Assembly (NCBI RefSeq): GCF_002270415.1
Contig: NZ_NNRI01000002.1
Location: 38,311 to 102,310 of the forward strand
Length of the DNA: 64,000 bases
Reading direction: 5' to 3'
DNA from: Mesorhizobium sophorae
GTDB lineage: Bacteria > Pseudomonadota > Alphaproteobacteria > Rhizobiales > Rhizobiaceae
Part shown: positions 8,789-16,846 of the stretch, one piece after another
Layout of the letters: every line of letters begins with the position of its first letter
Numbering within the stretch: position 1 is the stretch's first letter
The notes under the pieces: generated by a model
Database searches by the model: none
Told to the model about the DNA's origin: nothing
The model's input: only the letters and a program-made list of their open reading frames with translations
Position numbers and translations under genes: made by a program

Positions 8789-9997
8789 ATGACGCAGACC
8801 GCGTTTCTTAATCCTCCCCGCGCCGTGGTGTCGACCCACAGCGGCACGATTGCCGGCGAACGCTTCCTGGTTCTCGATTCGTGGCGCGGCATCTGCGCGC
8901 TGATGGTGGCGCTGTTTCACTTCCCGACCGGTTCGACGATTTCGCAAAGCGCCTTCATCGGTTCGTCCTACCTCTTCGTCGACTTCTTCTTCGTTCTTTC
9001 CGGTTTCGTCATCGCCAGCAGCTACGGCAACCGGCTCAGCCAGCCGGAAGAGGTGGCTCGCTTCGCCCTGATCCGCTTTGGCCGCATCTACCCGCTGCAT
9101 TTGCTCATGCTGGCCGCTTTCGCCGGCTTCGAGCTGCTGCGGCTGGCGCTGCCGCAACTGCACGGCACCGGGGCAGCTCCCTTCACCGGAGGTTTCGACC
9201 TCAGGAGCCTGCTTGCCAATCTTCTCTTGCTGCAAGGCGTCGGCTTCGAGGATCACCTGACCTGGAATGCGCCAAGCTGGAGCATTTCGGCGGAGTTCTT
9301 CGCCTATCTGCTGTTTGCGGGCGTGGTCTTCGTCGCCGGCGAGCTCGCCTGGATATGGTTCGTCGGCGCTGCCGTCACCGCGCCGCTGTTCCTGCTTGGC
9401 TTCTCGACCCATCATATGGATGTGTCCTTCGATTTCGGCTTCATCCGCTGCCTGTACGGCTTCTCGCTCGGCGCCTTGCTTGCCTGGTTTCAGCATGATT
9501 CCATTGCAGGGGCGCGACAGGCCCTGGCCAGGGGCGGCCCGCGCATGGCCTGGACCCTTGCCGAGATCGTCATGGTCGCCGTCATCGTGCTTTTTGTCTC
9601 GCTGTCGGGCGACAATGATTTCGGCATCGCGGCACCCCTGGTGTTCGCGCTGGCGCTGTTCCTCTTCGCGCATGAAGGCGGCTGGATCAGTGCTCTGCTG
9701 AGGACGCCGTTCATGCTGACGCTCGGCGCACTGTCCTATTCGATCTACATGGTCCACATCTTCGTCCAGGCACGCATGATCAACATCGCCGGGCTCGTCG
9801 AGCGCAGGTTTGGCCTGGGCCTGATCGACGACATCGTGCTGCGCGGCCAGCCGGCGACCGGCTTCGGCGCCGGCTGGACAGGGGCCGTGGCGATCATCGT
9901 TATGCTTGTCGCCACCATCGCCGCCTCCTGGATCACCTGGCGTTTCGTCGAAATGCCGGCCATGGCCTGGTTCCGCCGGCTGTCGAAACGCATCTGA
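8789..9997 (+). CDS. Acyltransferase 3 family membrane protein
   Basis: A 402-residue integral membrane protein with about ten hydrophobic segments. It matches the acyltransferase-3 (OafA/NodX) family: LDSWRGICALMVALFHF near the N-terminus with the conserved Arg and His, FFFVLSGFVIASSY, NAPSWSISAEFFAYLLF and a late GALSYSIYMVH. Such enzymes O-acylate exported carbohydrates. It is divergent from speB. The ATG at 8789 is preferred; upstream in-frame codons overlap the speB promoter region and look non-coding. The acceptor glycan is unknown. Confidence 0.9.
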   Translation: MTQTAFLNPPRAVVSTHSGTIAGERFLVLDSWRGICALMVALFHFPTGSTISQSAFIGSSYLFVDFFFVLSGFVIASSYGNRLSQPEEVARFALIRFGRIYPLHLLMLAAFAGFELLRLALPQLHGTGAAPFTGGFDLRSLLANLLLLQGVGFEDHLTWNAPSWSISAEFFAYLLFAGVVFVAGELAWIWFVGAAVTAPLFLLGFSTHHMDVSFDFGFIRCLYGFSLGALLAWFQHDSIAGARQALARGGPRMAWTLAEIVMVAVIVLFVSLSGDNDFGIAAPLVFALALFLFAHEGGWISALLRTPFMLTLGALSYSIYMVHIFVQARMINIAGLVERRFGLGLIDDIVLRGQPATGFGAGWTGAVAIIVMLVATIAASWITWRFVEMPAMAWFRRLSKRI

Positions 9998-10000
9998 TGC

Positions 10001-10053
10001 GAGCATGATCCCGAAAGAAAGTGGAAGCCGGTTTTCGGAAAGGGATCATGCTC
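10001..10053. repeat. Rhizobial-type intergenic palindrome (GAGCATGATCCC family)
   Basis: A 53-bp imperfect palindrome with arms GAGCATGATCCC and GGGATCATGCTC around a core containing AAGTGGAAGCCGGTTTTCGG. It lies just behind the acyltransferase stop and could form a strong hairpin in the transcript. The core is shared with the elements at 18107, 19992 and 31761. Confidence 0.75.
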
Positions 10054-10141
10054 AAACAAGACATCAGCTAGCCGGCGTCGTTCACCGGGCTGTCACGGGC
10101 ATCGCCTATCCGGGTTTCGATCCGGCAAGGAGCGATTCTCG

Positions 10142-11200
10142 ATGCGGACCATCTGGCAGAGCCTTCTGCTTTGCGCGGCACTTGCGGCCGCCTCTGGCCA
10201 GGCCTTGGCCGGCGAAACCCGCGCCAGGCAGATCCTCGACCGCTTCGAGCATGCCAACCAGTGGCGCGACCACGTCATGATCGCCGCGCATCGCGCCGGC
10301 AGCATGCAGGCCGGCAAGACGCTCTATGCGGAAAATTCGATCGCGGCCGTCAAAGGTTCGATCGCCATGGGCGCCGAAATCGTCGAGGTCGACATCAGGC
10401 GCTCGAAGGACGGTGAGTTGGTCGTCATGCATGACAGCTGGCTCGCCCGCACCACGACCTGCAGGGGCGAGGTGGCAAAAAACACGCTGGCCGAACTGAA
10501 GACCTGCCGATTGGTGGTTGAGGGTACCGGCGCCATCACCAATGAGACAGTTTCGACGCTGCGCGAGATGCTGCTGGCGACCAGGGACCAGATCCTCATC
10601 AACCTCGACAACAAGCTCGAGGTCGGCGACCTCTCCGGCATGATTGCGGTGGCTCGCGATCTCGGCATGGCCGAACAGGTCATCGTCAAGGAAAACCTTT
10701 GGAACTCCACCCGGATTGCCACGGTCAAGGCCGCCATGGATGCCATAGGCGGCGGCTTCCAGTTCATGCCGATCATTGCTGACGACGCGGTGCACGATGC
10801 CGCTTTCGCCGAGACGGTCGACCACGCCTTTTCGCCGCGCGCGACCGAGCTGATCAACTGGCGGGCAGGCGCCGAGACGCTGACCGAGACCGGCGGGCCG
10901 CTGTTCAGCACGCGCATGCGCGCGGCCGCGGTGCGTGGCAACTGGCACATCTGGGCCGACACCTACGCCATCGTCAACAAGCCGGGCGGCTTCCTCGCGG
11001 GTGGCCGCGGCGACGAGCTGGCGGTCCAGGCCAACCTGCCGCGAGAGACATATGGCTTCTGGGCCGATCGCGGCGCCACCATCATCCAGACCGACGAGCC
11101 GAAGGCGGCAATCGACTGGCTGGCGGCGAATGGCTACCGCGTGCCCTATGCCGACGAGGCGCGGCCGGCTGAGCCGGCGAGTACGGCGAGCATCAACTAG
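10142..11200 (+). CDS. Secreted glycerophosphodiester phosphodiesterase-family protein
   Basis: A 352-residue protein with a Sec signal peptide (MRTIWQSLLLCAALAAASGQALA, cleavage after ALA) and a GDPD-type TIM-barrel domain. Catalytic and calcium-binding motifs are visible: IAAHRAGSM, ENSIAAV, EVDIRRSKDGELVVMHD and later INLDNKL. The family hydrolyses glycerophosphodiesters to glycerol-3-phosphate, here in the periplasm. The arrangement HRAG rather than HRG is a mild deviation seen in divergent members. It stands alone, followed by an intergenic mosaic repeat. Confidence 0.85.
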   Translation: MRTIWQSLLLCAALAAASGQALAGETRARQILDRFEHANQWRDHVMIAAHRAGSMQAGKTLYAENSIAAVKGSIAMGAEIVEVDIRRSKDGELVVMHDSWLARTTTCRGEVAKNTLAELKTCRLVVEGTGAITNETVSTLREMLLATRDQILINLDNKLEVGDLSGMIAVARDLGMAEQVIVKENLWNSTRIATVKAAMDAIGGGFQFMPIIADDAVHDAAFAETVDHAFSPRATELINWRAGAETLTETGGPLFSTRMRAAAVRGNWHIWADTYAIVNKPGGFLAGGRGDELAVQANLPRETYGFWADRGATIIQTDEPKAAIDWLAANGYRVPYADEARPAEPASTASIN

Positions 11201-11235
11201 GAACGTTGGCGCCGCACCCCGCCTGGGAATGCCAG

Positions 11236-11440
11236 CGCCGTCACCCCGCCCGGCGCTACGCGCCGACCTCCCCATCGAGGGGAGGTAGAGGTTGCTGCTA
11301 ACCGCGCGCGCCGAGTGGCTGCAAGGCAAAAGTCTGTCGCCAGTTGGTCGTCGGAATGTTTGCAGAGCGATGGCAAACCTGGGCGCCCTACCTCCCTTGA
11401 TGGGGAGGTCGGCGCGCAGCGCCGGGTGGGGTGACAGCCG
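11236..11440. repeat. Composite inverted intergenic repeat, copy 1
   Basis: Two ~53-bp copies of one motif in opposite orientation: 11236-11288 (CACCCCGCCCGGCGCTACGC...ACCTCCCC) and its reverse complement at 11388-11440. About 100 bases of unique sequence separate them. A second element with the same design is at 13399-13523. No protein is encoded in this gene-free stretch between the glycerophosphodiesterase and aldo/keto reductase genes. Confidence 0.8.
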
Positions 11441-11446
11441 TCCCCC

Positions 11447-11474
11447 AAAAAAAGGCTGCCCGAAGGACGGCCTT
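11447..11474 (-). terminator. Probable rho-independent terminator of the aldo/keto reductase gene
   Basis: An imperfect stem (AAGGCTGCC, loop CGAA, GGACGGCCTT) is followed on the minus strand by a run of seven T. It lies about 30 bases past the minus-strand stop at 11507. Confidence 0.6.
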
Positions 11475-11506
11475 CTGCTTATGCAACTGCGCGCAGTGCT
11501 GCGCCG

Positions 11507-12379
11507 TCAAGCCGCCGCCGCCATACCATCCAATTCCCTGAGCACATTATCCGAAAGCTTGAGTTCGGCGGCAGTGAGGTTCTCCCGCAGATGCGCTACC
11601 GATGATGTGCCGGGGATCAGCAGGATGTTGGGCGCGCGCCGAAGCAGCCAGGCGAGCGCGACCTGCATCGGCGTGGCGCCGAGGCGCTGCGCCACATCGG
11701 ACAGCGTCGAAGACTGCAGCGGGTTGAAGCCGCCGAGTGGGAAGAACGGCACGTAGGCGATGCCGTCGCGGGCGAGGTCGTCGATCAGGGCGTCGTCGCT
11801 GCGATGCGCCAGATTGTACTGGTTCTGCACACAGACGATCTCGGCGATCCGGCGTCCTTCCCTGATCTGGGTCGATGTCACGTTGCTCAGTCCGATATGC
11901 CTGACCAGGCCTTGGCGTTGCAGTTCGGCCAGCACGGTAAGCGGCGCTTCGATCGACCCCTCGGCAGGACCATGGGTATCGAACATGATGCGCAAATTGA
12001 CCACGTCGATCACCTCGAGGCCGAGGTTGCGCAGATTGTCGTGCACCGCCCGGGTTAGCGCTTCGGCGGAAAAGGCCGGCAGCCACGAGCCATCCGCGCC
12101 GCGCCGCGCGCCGATCTTGGTGACGATGACCAGATCCTTGGGGTAGGGGGCCAGCGCCTCGCGGATCAGCCGGTTGGTGACGTGCGGGCCATAGAAGTCG
12201 CTGGTGTCGATGTGGTCGACGCCTTGTGCAACGGCCTCGCGCAGCACTGCCAGTGCCGCGTCATGGTCCTTGGGCGGCCCGAACACACCGGGCCCGGCGA
12301 GCTGCATGGCCCCGTAGCCAAGCCGTTTCACGGTGTGGCTGCCAAGGATGAAGGTACCGGCCTGTTGGATAGTGGACAT
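11507..12379 (-). CDS. Aldo/keto reductase family oxidoreductase
   Basis: A 290-residue TIM-barrel NADPH-dependent oxidoreductase. Visible are the N-terminal KRLGYGAMQLAG, catalytic Asp-Tyr in IDTSDFYGPH, the catalytic Lys in VIVTKIG and the NADP-binding end LIPGTSSVAHLRENL. The position of the usual catalytic His reads VVNLRIM, as in a recognised subgroup where it is Asn. The open frame continues far upstream, but ATG 12379 with GGGAG before it is the supported start. It is divergent from a LysR-type gene, the classic layout for regulation by that regulator. Confidence 0.9.
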   Translation of the reverse strand: MSTIQQAGTFILGSHTVKRLGYGAMQLAGPGVFGPPKDHDAALAVLREAVAQGVDHIDTSDFYGPHVTNRLIREALAPYPKDLVIVTKIGARRGADGSWLPAFSAEALTRAVHDNLRNLGLEVIDVVNLRIMFDTHGPAEGSIEAPLTVLAELQRQGLVRHIGLSNVTSTQIREGRRIAEIVCVQNQYNLAHRSDDALIDDLARDGIAYVPFFPLGGFNPLQSSTLSDVAQRLGATPMQVALAWLLRRAPNILLIPGTSSVAHLRENLTAAELKLSDNVLRELDGMAAAA

Positions 12380-12435
12380 GATTGATCTCCCTTGAGGAGG
12401 CGAAGATAGGCGCTGCTCAATCTTGTGATAATCAG

Positions 12436-12457
12436 GTACAATCCACACAGGCTGTAC
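12436..12457. promoter_or_regulatory. Candidate LysR operator between the divergent genes
   Basis: The 91-bp divergent intergenic region contains a perfect short inverted repeat GTACA-N12-TGTAC at 12436-12457, placed where an autoregulated LysR-type protein could control both genes. Inferred from position and symmetry only. Confidence 0.35.
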
Positions 12458-12470
12458 GGAATTGCGAACA

Positions 12471-13370
12471 ATGATGGATCTCAGTGACCTGAACGCCTTC
12501 GTGGTGGTGGCGCGCGCCGGGGGCTTTCGCGATGGTGCGCGCGCCAGTGGCGGCAGCGCCTCGGGCTTGAGCGAGGCGGTGCGTCGCCTGGAAGCGCGGC
12601 TCGGTGTCAGGCTGTTCAACCGCACGACGCGCAGCGTTGTCCCGACCGAGGCCGGTCTCAGCCTGCTGGAGAGGCTCGGTCCGGCGCTGTCGGAGGTGGA
12701 GGCCGCCCTCGATGTGGTGAATGGCTTTCGCGACAGGCCGGCGGGCTCGTTGCGTCTCAATGTGCCGGTCAGCGCCGCGCGGCTGATATTGCCCGACATC
12801 GTCCCAGGCTTCCTCGCCGCCTTTCCCGGCATCCGGCTGGAGGTGATCGCCGACGAGAATTTTGTCGATGTGCTGGCTGCCGGCTGCGACGCCGGCATCC
12901 GCTACGACGAGCGGCTGGAACAGGACATGATCGCGGTGCCGATCGGACCGCGCGTGCAGCGTTTCGCCACCGCCGCCAGCCCTGCCTATCTCGATCGCCA
13001 TGGGCGGCCGCAACATCCGGGCGACCTGCTCGCCCATGCCTGTGTGCGCGGCCGCTTTGCCAGCGGCGCGATGCTGCCGTGGGAGTTCGAGCGCGACGGC
13101 GAGGTGGTGCGCATCGATCCGACCGGGCCGCTGATCGTGCGGATCGGCGGGGCGACCGATCTGGCCGTCGATGCGGCCATCGCCGGCACCGGCATCATCG
13201 GCCTGTTCGAGGGCTGGCTTCGCCCTCACTTCGAAAGCGGCGCGCTTGAACCAATTCTCGAACCCTGGTGGCAGAGCTTCTCCGGCCCGTTCCTCTATTA
13301 TCCCGGCCGCCGCCTCGTGCCGGCCCCGCTGCGGGCGTTCATCGACTATATCAAGGCCGGCAGAGCCTGA
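12471..13370 (+). CDS. LysR family transcriptional regulator
   Basis: A 299-residue regulator with an N-terminal winged helix (DLNAFVVVARAGGFRDGARA, then SGLSEAVRRLEARLGVRLFNRTTRSVVPTEAG) and a C-terminal periplasmic-binding-like effector domain from about residue 88. The pattern around residues 95-300 (SLRLNVPVSAARLILPDIV) is that of the large AaeR/CrgA subgroup. It probably controls the divergent aldo/keto reductase and itself. ATGs at 12471 and 12474 are both possible starts. Confidence 0.92.
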   Translation: MMDLSDLNAFVVVARAGGFRDGARASGGSASGLSEAVRRLEARLGVRLFNRTTRSVVPTEAGLSLLERLGPALSEVEAALDVVNGFRDRPAGSLRLNVPVSAARLILPDIVPGFLAAFPGIRLEVIADENFVDVLAAGCDAGIRYDERLEQDMIAVPIGPRVQRFATAASPAYLDRHGRPQHPGDLLAHACVRGRFASGAMLPWEFERDGEVVRIDPTGPLIVRIGGATDLAVDAAIAGTGIIGLFEGWLRPHFESGALEPILEPWWQSFSGPFLYYPGRRLVPAPLRAFIDYIKAGRA

Positions 13371-13398
13371 GACCTGCGCCAGGCATGAATTGCGTTGG

Positions 13399-13523
13399 CG
13401 CCGTCCACCCCGCCCGGCGCTACGCGCCCACCTCCCCATCGAGCGGAGGTAGGGTGCCGCGCTCTTCTACCTCCTCTCCTTGACGGGGAGGTTGCGCCGA
13501 AGGCGCGGGTGGGGTGATGGCGG
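13399..13523. repeat. Composite inverted intergenic repeat, copy 2
   Basis: Same architecture as 11236-11440: a forward copy at 13399-13452 (CACCCCGCCCGGCGCTACGC...) and a reverse copy at 13466-13523, here only about 13 bases apart. It sits between the LysR gene and the rpsI terminator. Confidence 0.8.
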
Positions 13524-13534
13524 AGCCGCAAAAC

Positions 13535-13562
13535 AAAAAGGCCGCCCGAAGGCGGCCTTTTC
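13535..13562. terminator. Strong bidirectional hairpin terminator (rplM-rpsI operon)
   Basis: A perfect 10-bp stem AAAGGCCGCC / GGCGGCCTTT with a CGAA tetraloop, flanked by A and T tracts. It lies about 25 bases past the rpsI stop on the minus strand and could also stop plus-strand transcription from the LysR gene. Confidence 0.85.
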
Positions 13563-13584
13563 GATTGGCAAAACTGCGGAGCGC

Positions 13585-14067
13585 TTAGCGCTTCGAGAAC
13601 TGGAAGCTGCGGCGGGCCTTCGCCTTGCCGTACTTCTTGCGCTCGACGACGCGGCTGTCGCGGGTCAGGAAGCCGCCCTTCTTGAGCACGGCGCGCAGCG
13701 CCGGCTCGTAGTAGGTCAGCGCCTTGGAGATGCCGTGGCGCACCGCGCCGGCCTGGCCCGAGAGGCCGCCGCCGATGACGGTGGCGACGATGTCGTACTG
13801 GCCTGAACGGTTCGAGGCGATGATCGGCTGGTTGAGGATCATCTGCAGGACCGGACGCGCGAAATAGGTCGCGAATTCCTTGTCGTTGACGATGATCTTG
13901 CCGGAACCCGGCTTCACCCAGACACGCGCGATGGCGTTCTTGCGCTTGCCGGTGGCGTAGGCGCGGCCCGACTTGTCGAGCTTCTGGACATGGACGGGTG
14001 CCGCGGCCTGCGCGTTGGTGTTGCCGGTGGCGGCGCCCAGTTCTGCGAGCGAGGAAAGCTCAGCCAT
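13585..14067 (-). CDS. rpsI: 30S ribosomal protein S9
   Basis: A 160-residue S9/uS9 protein with the diagnostic [18 protein letters not shown] start of the conserved domain (residue 34 on), [19 protein letters not shown] and the basic C-terminal tail ending FSKR that reaches the ribosomal P site. The ~30-residue N-terminal extension ([15 protein letters not shown]) is typical of alphaproteobacteria. It starts one base after the rplM stop, as in the conserved rplM-rpsI operon. Confidence 0.98.
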   Translation of the reverse strand: MAELSSLAELGAATGNTNAQAAAPVHVQKLDKSGRAYATGKRKNAIARVWVKPGSGKIIVNDKEFATYFARPVLQMILNQPIIASNRSGQYDIVATVIGGGLSGQAGAVRHGISKALTYYEPALRAVLKKGGFLTRDSRVVERKKYGKAKARRSFQFSKR

Positions 14068-14068
14068 C

Positions 14069-14533
14069 TTATGCGACCTTCTTGTTCTTGGAATTCAGCT
14101 TGGCCACGTCGAGAACTTCGGGCTGCTGGGCGACATGCGGATGCTCTGCACCTGCATAGACGCGCAGGTTCTTCATCTGCCGACGGCCGAGCGGGCCACG
14201 CGGGACCATGCGCTCAACGGCCTTCTCGACGACACGCTCGGGGAAACGACCCTCGAGCAGCTGGCGCGCGGTGCGCTCCTTGATGCCGCCGGGGTGGCCG
14301 GTGTGCCAGTAATAGACCTTGTCGGTGAACTTCTTGCCGGTGAACACCACCTTGTCGGCATTGATGACGATGACGTTGTCGCCGTCGTCGACATGCGGGG
14401 TGAAGGTCGGCTTGTGCTTGCCGCGAAGATGATTGGCGATGACAGTGGCGAGACGGCCGACGACGAGACCCTCGGCGTCGATCAGGATCCACTTCTTCAC
14501 CACATCCGCAGGCTTCTGCGAAAAGGTTGTCAT
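14069..14533 (-). CDS. rplM: 50S ribosomal protein L13
   Basis: A 154-residue L13/uL13 protein of the large subunit: [51 protein letters not shown] split around the conserved GK loop, and [18 protein letters not shown] are all family hallmarks. First gene of the rplM-rpsI operon; the promoter is about 125 bases upstream. Full length and unremarkable. Confidence 0.98.
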   Translation of the reverse strand: MTTFSQKPADVVKKWILIDAEGLVVGRLATVIANHLRGKHKPTFTPHVDDGDNVIVINADKVVFTGKKFTDKVYYWHTGHPGGIKERTARQLLEGRFPERVVEKAVERMVPRGPLGRRQMKNLRVYAGAEHPHVAQQPEVLDVAKLNSKNKKVA

Positions 14534-14657
14534 GTTTTCTGCTTTCGGTTCGGACCTTCACCAGGGAAGGCGTTTCTTGTTGCTTGGATTGGCGAAAAGC
14601 GCTTGCCCGCCGCCAATAACAAAACGGCGGCCTTTGCGGGCCACTGCTTCGTGAGGG

Positions 14658-14686
14658 CTTATAGGCGAGGGCAGCCGTCGCGTCAA
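14658..14686 (-). promoter_or_regulatory. Housekeeping sigma promoter of rplM-rpsI
   Basis: On the minus strand, TTGACG (14686-14681) and TATAAG (14663-14658) are separated by exactly 17 bases, close to the housekeeping consensus. Transcription would start near 14651, giving a leader of about 118 bases. Confidence 0.7.
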
Positions 14687-14748
14687 GGCTAACGAAAAGG
14701 GGAACAGCAGGAAAAGTAAAGCAAAACCAACGTCTTGGACAAAAGGTA

Positions 14749-15213
14749 TTATTTTACCACATCACCAATTCGCTTCGGCGGGATCGAATACGTGCCGGTG
14801 GCATGCGCCACGGTGTGTCCGTCCGGGCCGGCGACGATGTCGATGTCGAACACCATCAGGCTCTTTCCCAGCTTCAGGATCCGGCAATGGCCATCGATCG
14901 GCCCGGCTTCGGCCTTGCGGACGAAGTTGATGTCGAGGTTGACTGTAACGGAAAGCGCGTCCGGCCCGGCATGAGAGAGCACGCAGACATAGCCGCCGAT
15001 ATCGGCGAGCGTGAACAGCGACGGACCCGACACCGTTCCGCCAGGGCGCAGGTGCCGCTCGTCGGCATTGAGCCGCACGAGGCAACCGCCCGGAAACACG
15101 TCGATCGCCTCGTAATGTTTGTACTGGTCGTTGAGCTGGGGATAGACGCTTCCCATCAGCACGTTGACTTCCGCCGCGGTCAGCACCGGCTTGAGATTGC
15201 TCTGGGCGGGCAT
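14749..15213 (-). CDS. PaaI-type hotdog thioesterase
   Basis: A 154-residue hotdog-fold protein. The family pattern is visible in RPGGTVSGPSLFTLADIGGY (GG-x-x-x-G-x-x-x-x-x-D helix region), SVTVNLDINFVRKAEAG and GHTVAHATGTYSIP. Such enzymes hydrolyse acyl-CoA thioesters. Start 15213 has GAGGGAG eight bases upstream; an ATG at 15282 (AGGA upstream) would add 23 residues. It is divergent from the crotonase-family gene, which suggests acyl-CoA metabolism but not a specific substrate. Confidence 0.82.
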   Translation of the reverse strand: MPAQSNLKPVLTAAEVNVLMGSVYPQLNDQYKHYEAIDVFPGGCLVRLNADERHLRPGGTVSGPSLFTLADIGGYVCVLSHAGPDALSVTVNLDINFVRKAEAGPIDGHCRILKLGKSLMVFDIDIVAGPDGHTVAHATGTYSIPPKRIGDVVK

Positions 15214-15426
15214 GGCGGTCTCCCTCGTATGCGCCTGTTTGAACGCGGCCGGGCCTTCTGGCAACACCGTTTCAGCCGTCATTGATGACAATCCTAAGCC
15301 ACCGGGACAAATGCAGCGCAGCCTTGTCGCTTGTGCCAGCAATCTGTTTGATGGTGTTGGACGAGGCGCGATGGCGTACTAGATTGAAGCATCCAACCCA
15401 CGATCCTGAATCGCGGAGAAACGACC

Positions 15427-16248
15427 ATGGCTGAAATCCTTGCCATCAAGCCTGCCGCCGTTGAAGGTCCGGTTGTCGCACAACTGGACAAGGGCGTGCT
15501 GCGCCTCACGCTTGCCAATCCGCCTGCCAACGCTCTTTCGCTGGCGGTGATGGCGGCGCTGACCGCGGAACTCGAGCGCGCCAAGGCCGACAAGGCGGTT
15601 CGCGTCATCGTTCTCTCGGCAGCCGGCAAGGTGTTCTGCGCCGGCCATGATCTCAAGGAAATGACGGCGCGCCGTGCCGATGCCGATCATGGCAAGGCCT
15701 TTTTCGCTGAGACGTTTGCGGCCTGTGCCACGCTGATGCAGGCGATCGTGCGTCATCCCTTGCCGCTGATCGCCGAGGTCGACGGCCTTGCCACAGCCGC
15801 CGGGCTGCAACTGGTCGCCAGCTGTGATCTGGCAATTGCGTCGCATGAGGCGACCTTCTGCACCCCCGGCGTCAACATCGGCCTGTTCTGCTCGACGCCG
15901 ATGGTGGCACTGTCGCGCAACGTCTCGCGCAAGCATGCGATGGAGATGCTGTTGACCGGCGAGACGATCGATGCGGCAACCGCCAAGGAGTTCGGCCTGG
16001 TCAATCGCGTCGTGCCGCGTGAATATCTGAATCAGATTGTCACCAAATACGCGCAAACCATTGCTTCCAAATCATCTTTGGTGGTCAAGACCGGCAAGGA
16101 AGCCTTTTACGCGCAGGCTGAGATGGGATTGGCCGACGCCTATGCCTACACCGGTCGGATCATGGTCGACAACATGCTGGCGCGCGACGCGGAGGAGGGC
16201 ATCGGCGCCTTTATCGGCAAGCGCAAGCCGCAATGGACGGACGAGTAG
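15427..16248 (+). CDS. Enoyl-CoA hydratase/isomerase family protein (ECHDC3-like)
   Basis: A 273-residue crotonase-fold protein. The acyl-CoA pocket and oxyanion hole regions are present (AAGKVFCAGHDLKEM; EVDGLATAAGLQLVASCDLAIAS; FCTPGVNIGLFCST). The two glutamates used by classical enoyl-CoA hydratases are not at their usual places: the first region reads AAGLQLVAS and the second TPGVNIG. This matches the ECHDC3-type subgroup, whose reaction is uncertain, so beta-oxidation hydratase activity should not be assumed. It heads a run of five closely spaced or overlapping plus-strand genes. Confidence 0.85.
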   Translation: MAEILAIKPAAVEGPVVAQLDKGVLRLTLANPPANALSLAVMAALTAELERAKADKAVRVIVLSAAGKVFCAGHDLKEMTARRADADHGKAFFAETFAACATLMQAIVRHPLPLIAEVDGLATAAGLQLVASCDLAIASHEATFCTPGVNIGLFCSTPMVALSRNVSRKHAMEMLLTGETIDAATAKEFGLVNRVVPREYLNQIVTKYAQTIASKSSLVVKTGKEAFYAQAEMGLADAYAYTGRIMVDNMLARDAEEGIGAFIGKRKPQWTDE

Positions 16249-16250
16249 TC

Positions 16251-16673
16251 GTGGAACCGCGCATCTCCATCATCACCATCGCGACGGACGATCTCGACCG
16301 CGCTGTGCGCTTCTACGAGGCGATGGGCCTGACCCGTCATGCCGGCATCACCGACGGTGTCGCCTTTTTCCAGATGGGCGGCGCCATTCTCGGCCTGTTC
16401 CCGCGCGCCAGCGCAGAGGAGGACTCGGGCGTTGCCTTCACTGGGGCGCCGTCCGCCGTCTACCTTGCTTACAACACACGCTCCGATGCCGAAGTCGACG
16501 AGGTGCTCGCCATGGCCGAAAAAGCCGGCGGCCGTATCGTCAAGCCGGGCGGCCGCGCCTTTTGGGGCGGCTGGTACGGTTATTTCGCCGATGCCGATGG
16601 GCATGTCTGGGAAGTGGCGCACAATCCGGCCTTTCCAATCGCGGAGGACGGCACCATTTCCCTGCCTGGCTGA
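16251..16673 (+). CDS. VOC (glyoxalase/bleomycin-resistance fold) protein
   Basis: About 140 residues with two beta-alpha-beta-beta-beta modules: ISIITIATDDLDRAVRFYEAMGL at the start and GYFADADGHVWEVAHNP at the end, the latter holding the usual metal-ligand Glu. The function of this VOC subgroup is not predictable from sequence. The GTG at 16251 is chosen because GGACGAG lies upstream; an ATG at 16233 overlaps the previous gene by 16 bases. Its TGA overlaps the next ATG (ATGA). Confidence 0.85.
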   Translation: MEPRISIITIATDDLDRAVRFYEAMGLTRHAGITDGVAFFQMGGAILGLFPRASAEEDSGVAFTGAPSAVYLAYNTRSDAEVDEVLAMAEKAGGRIVKPGGRAFWGGWYGYFADADGHVWEVAHNPAFPIAEDGTISLPG

Positions 16674-16846
16674 TGACCTGTCGTAAGCAGCTGACGCGGC
16701 TCAAGGCACCCTATCTCAAACGCATCCGGCTTGACTGGAACCTGCCGCTGTTTCGCGACCACGATTTCGAACTCGAATTCACCACGCCGATCTGCACCGA
16801 TCCGCAAGCTTTTGTGCAGGAAGCGCTGTCGGAGGATGATGCGTGA
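16673..16846 (+). CDS. Small conserved-looking protein, function unknown
   Basis: A 57-residue frame starting MTCRKQLTRLKAPYL and ending in acidic LSEDDA, linked by ATGA to the VOC gene and overlapping the next gene's GTG start (GTGA). The basic N-terminal half and acidic C-terminal half, together with overlaps on both sides, argue that it is translated as part of the operon. I do not recognise the family. Confidence 0.5.
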   Translation: MTCRKQLTRLKAPYLKRIRLDWNLPLFRDHDFELEFTTPICTDPQAFVQEALSEDDA

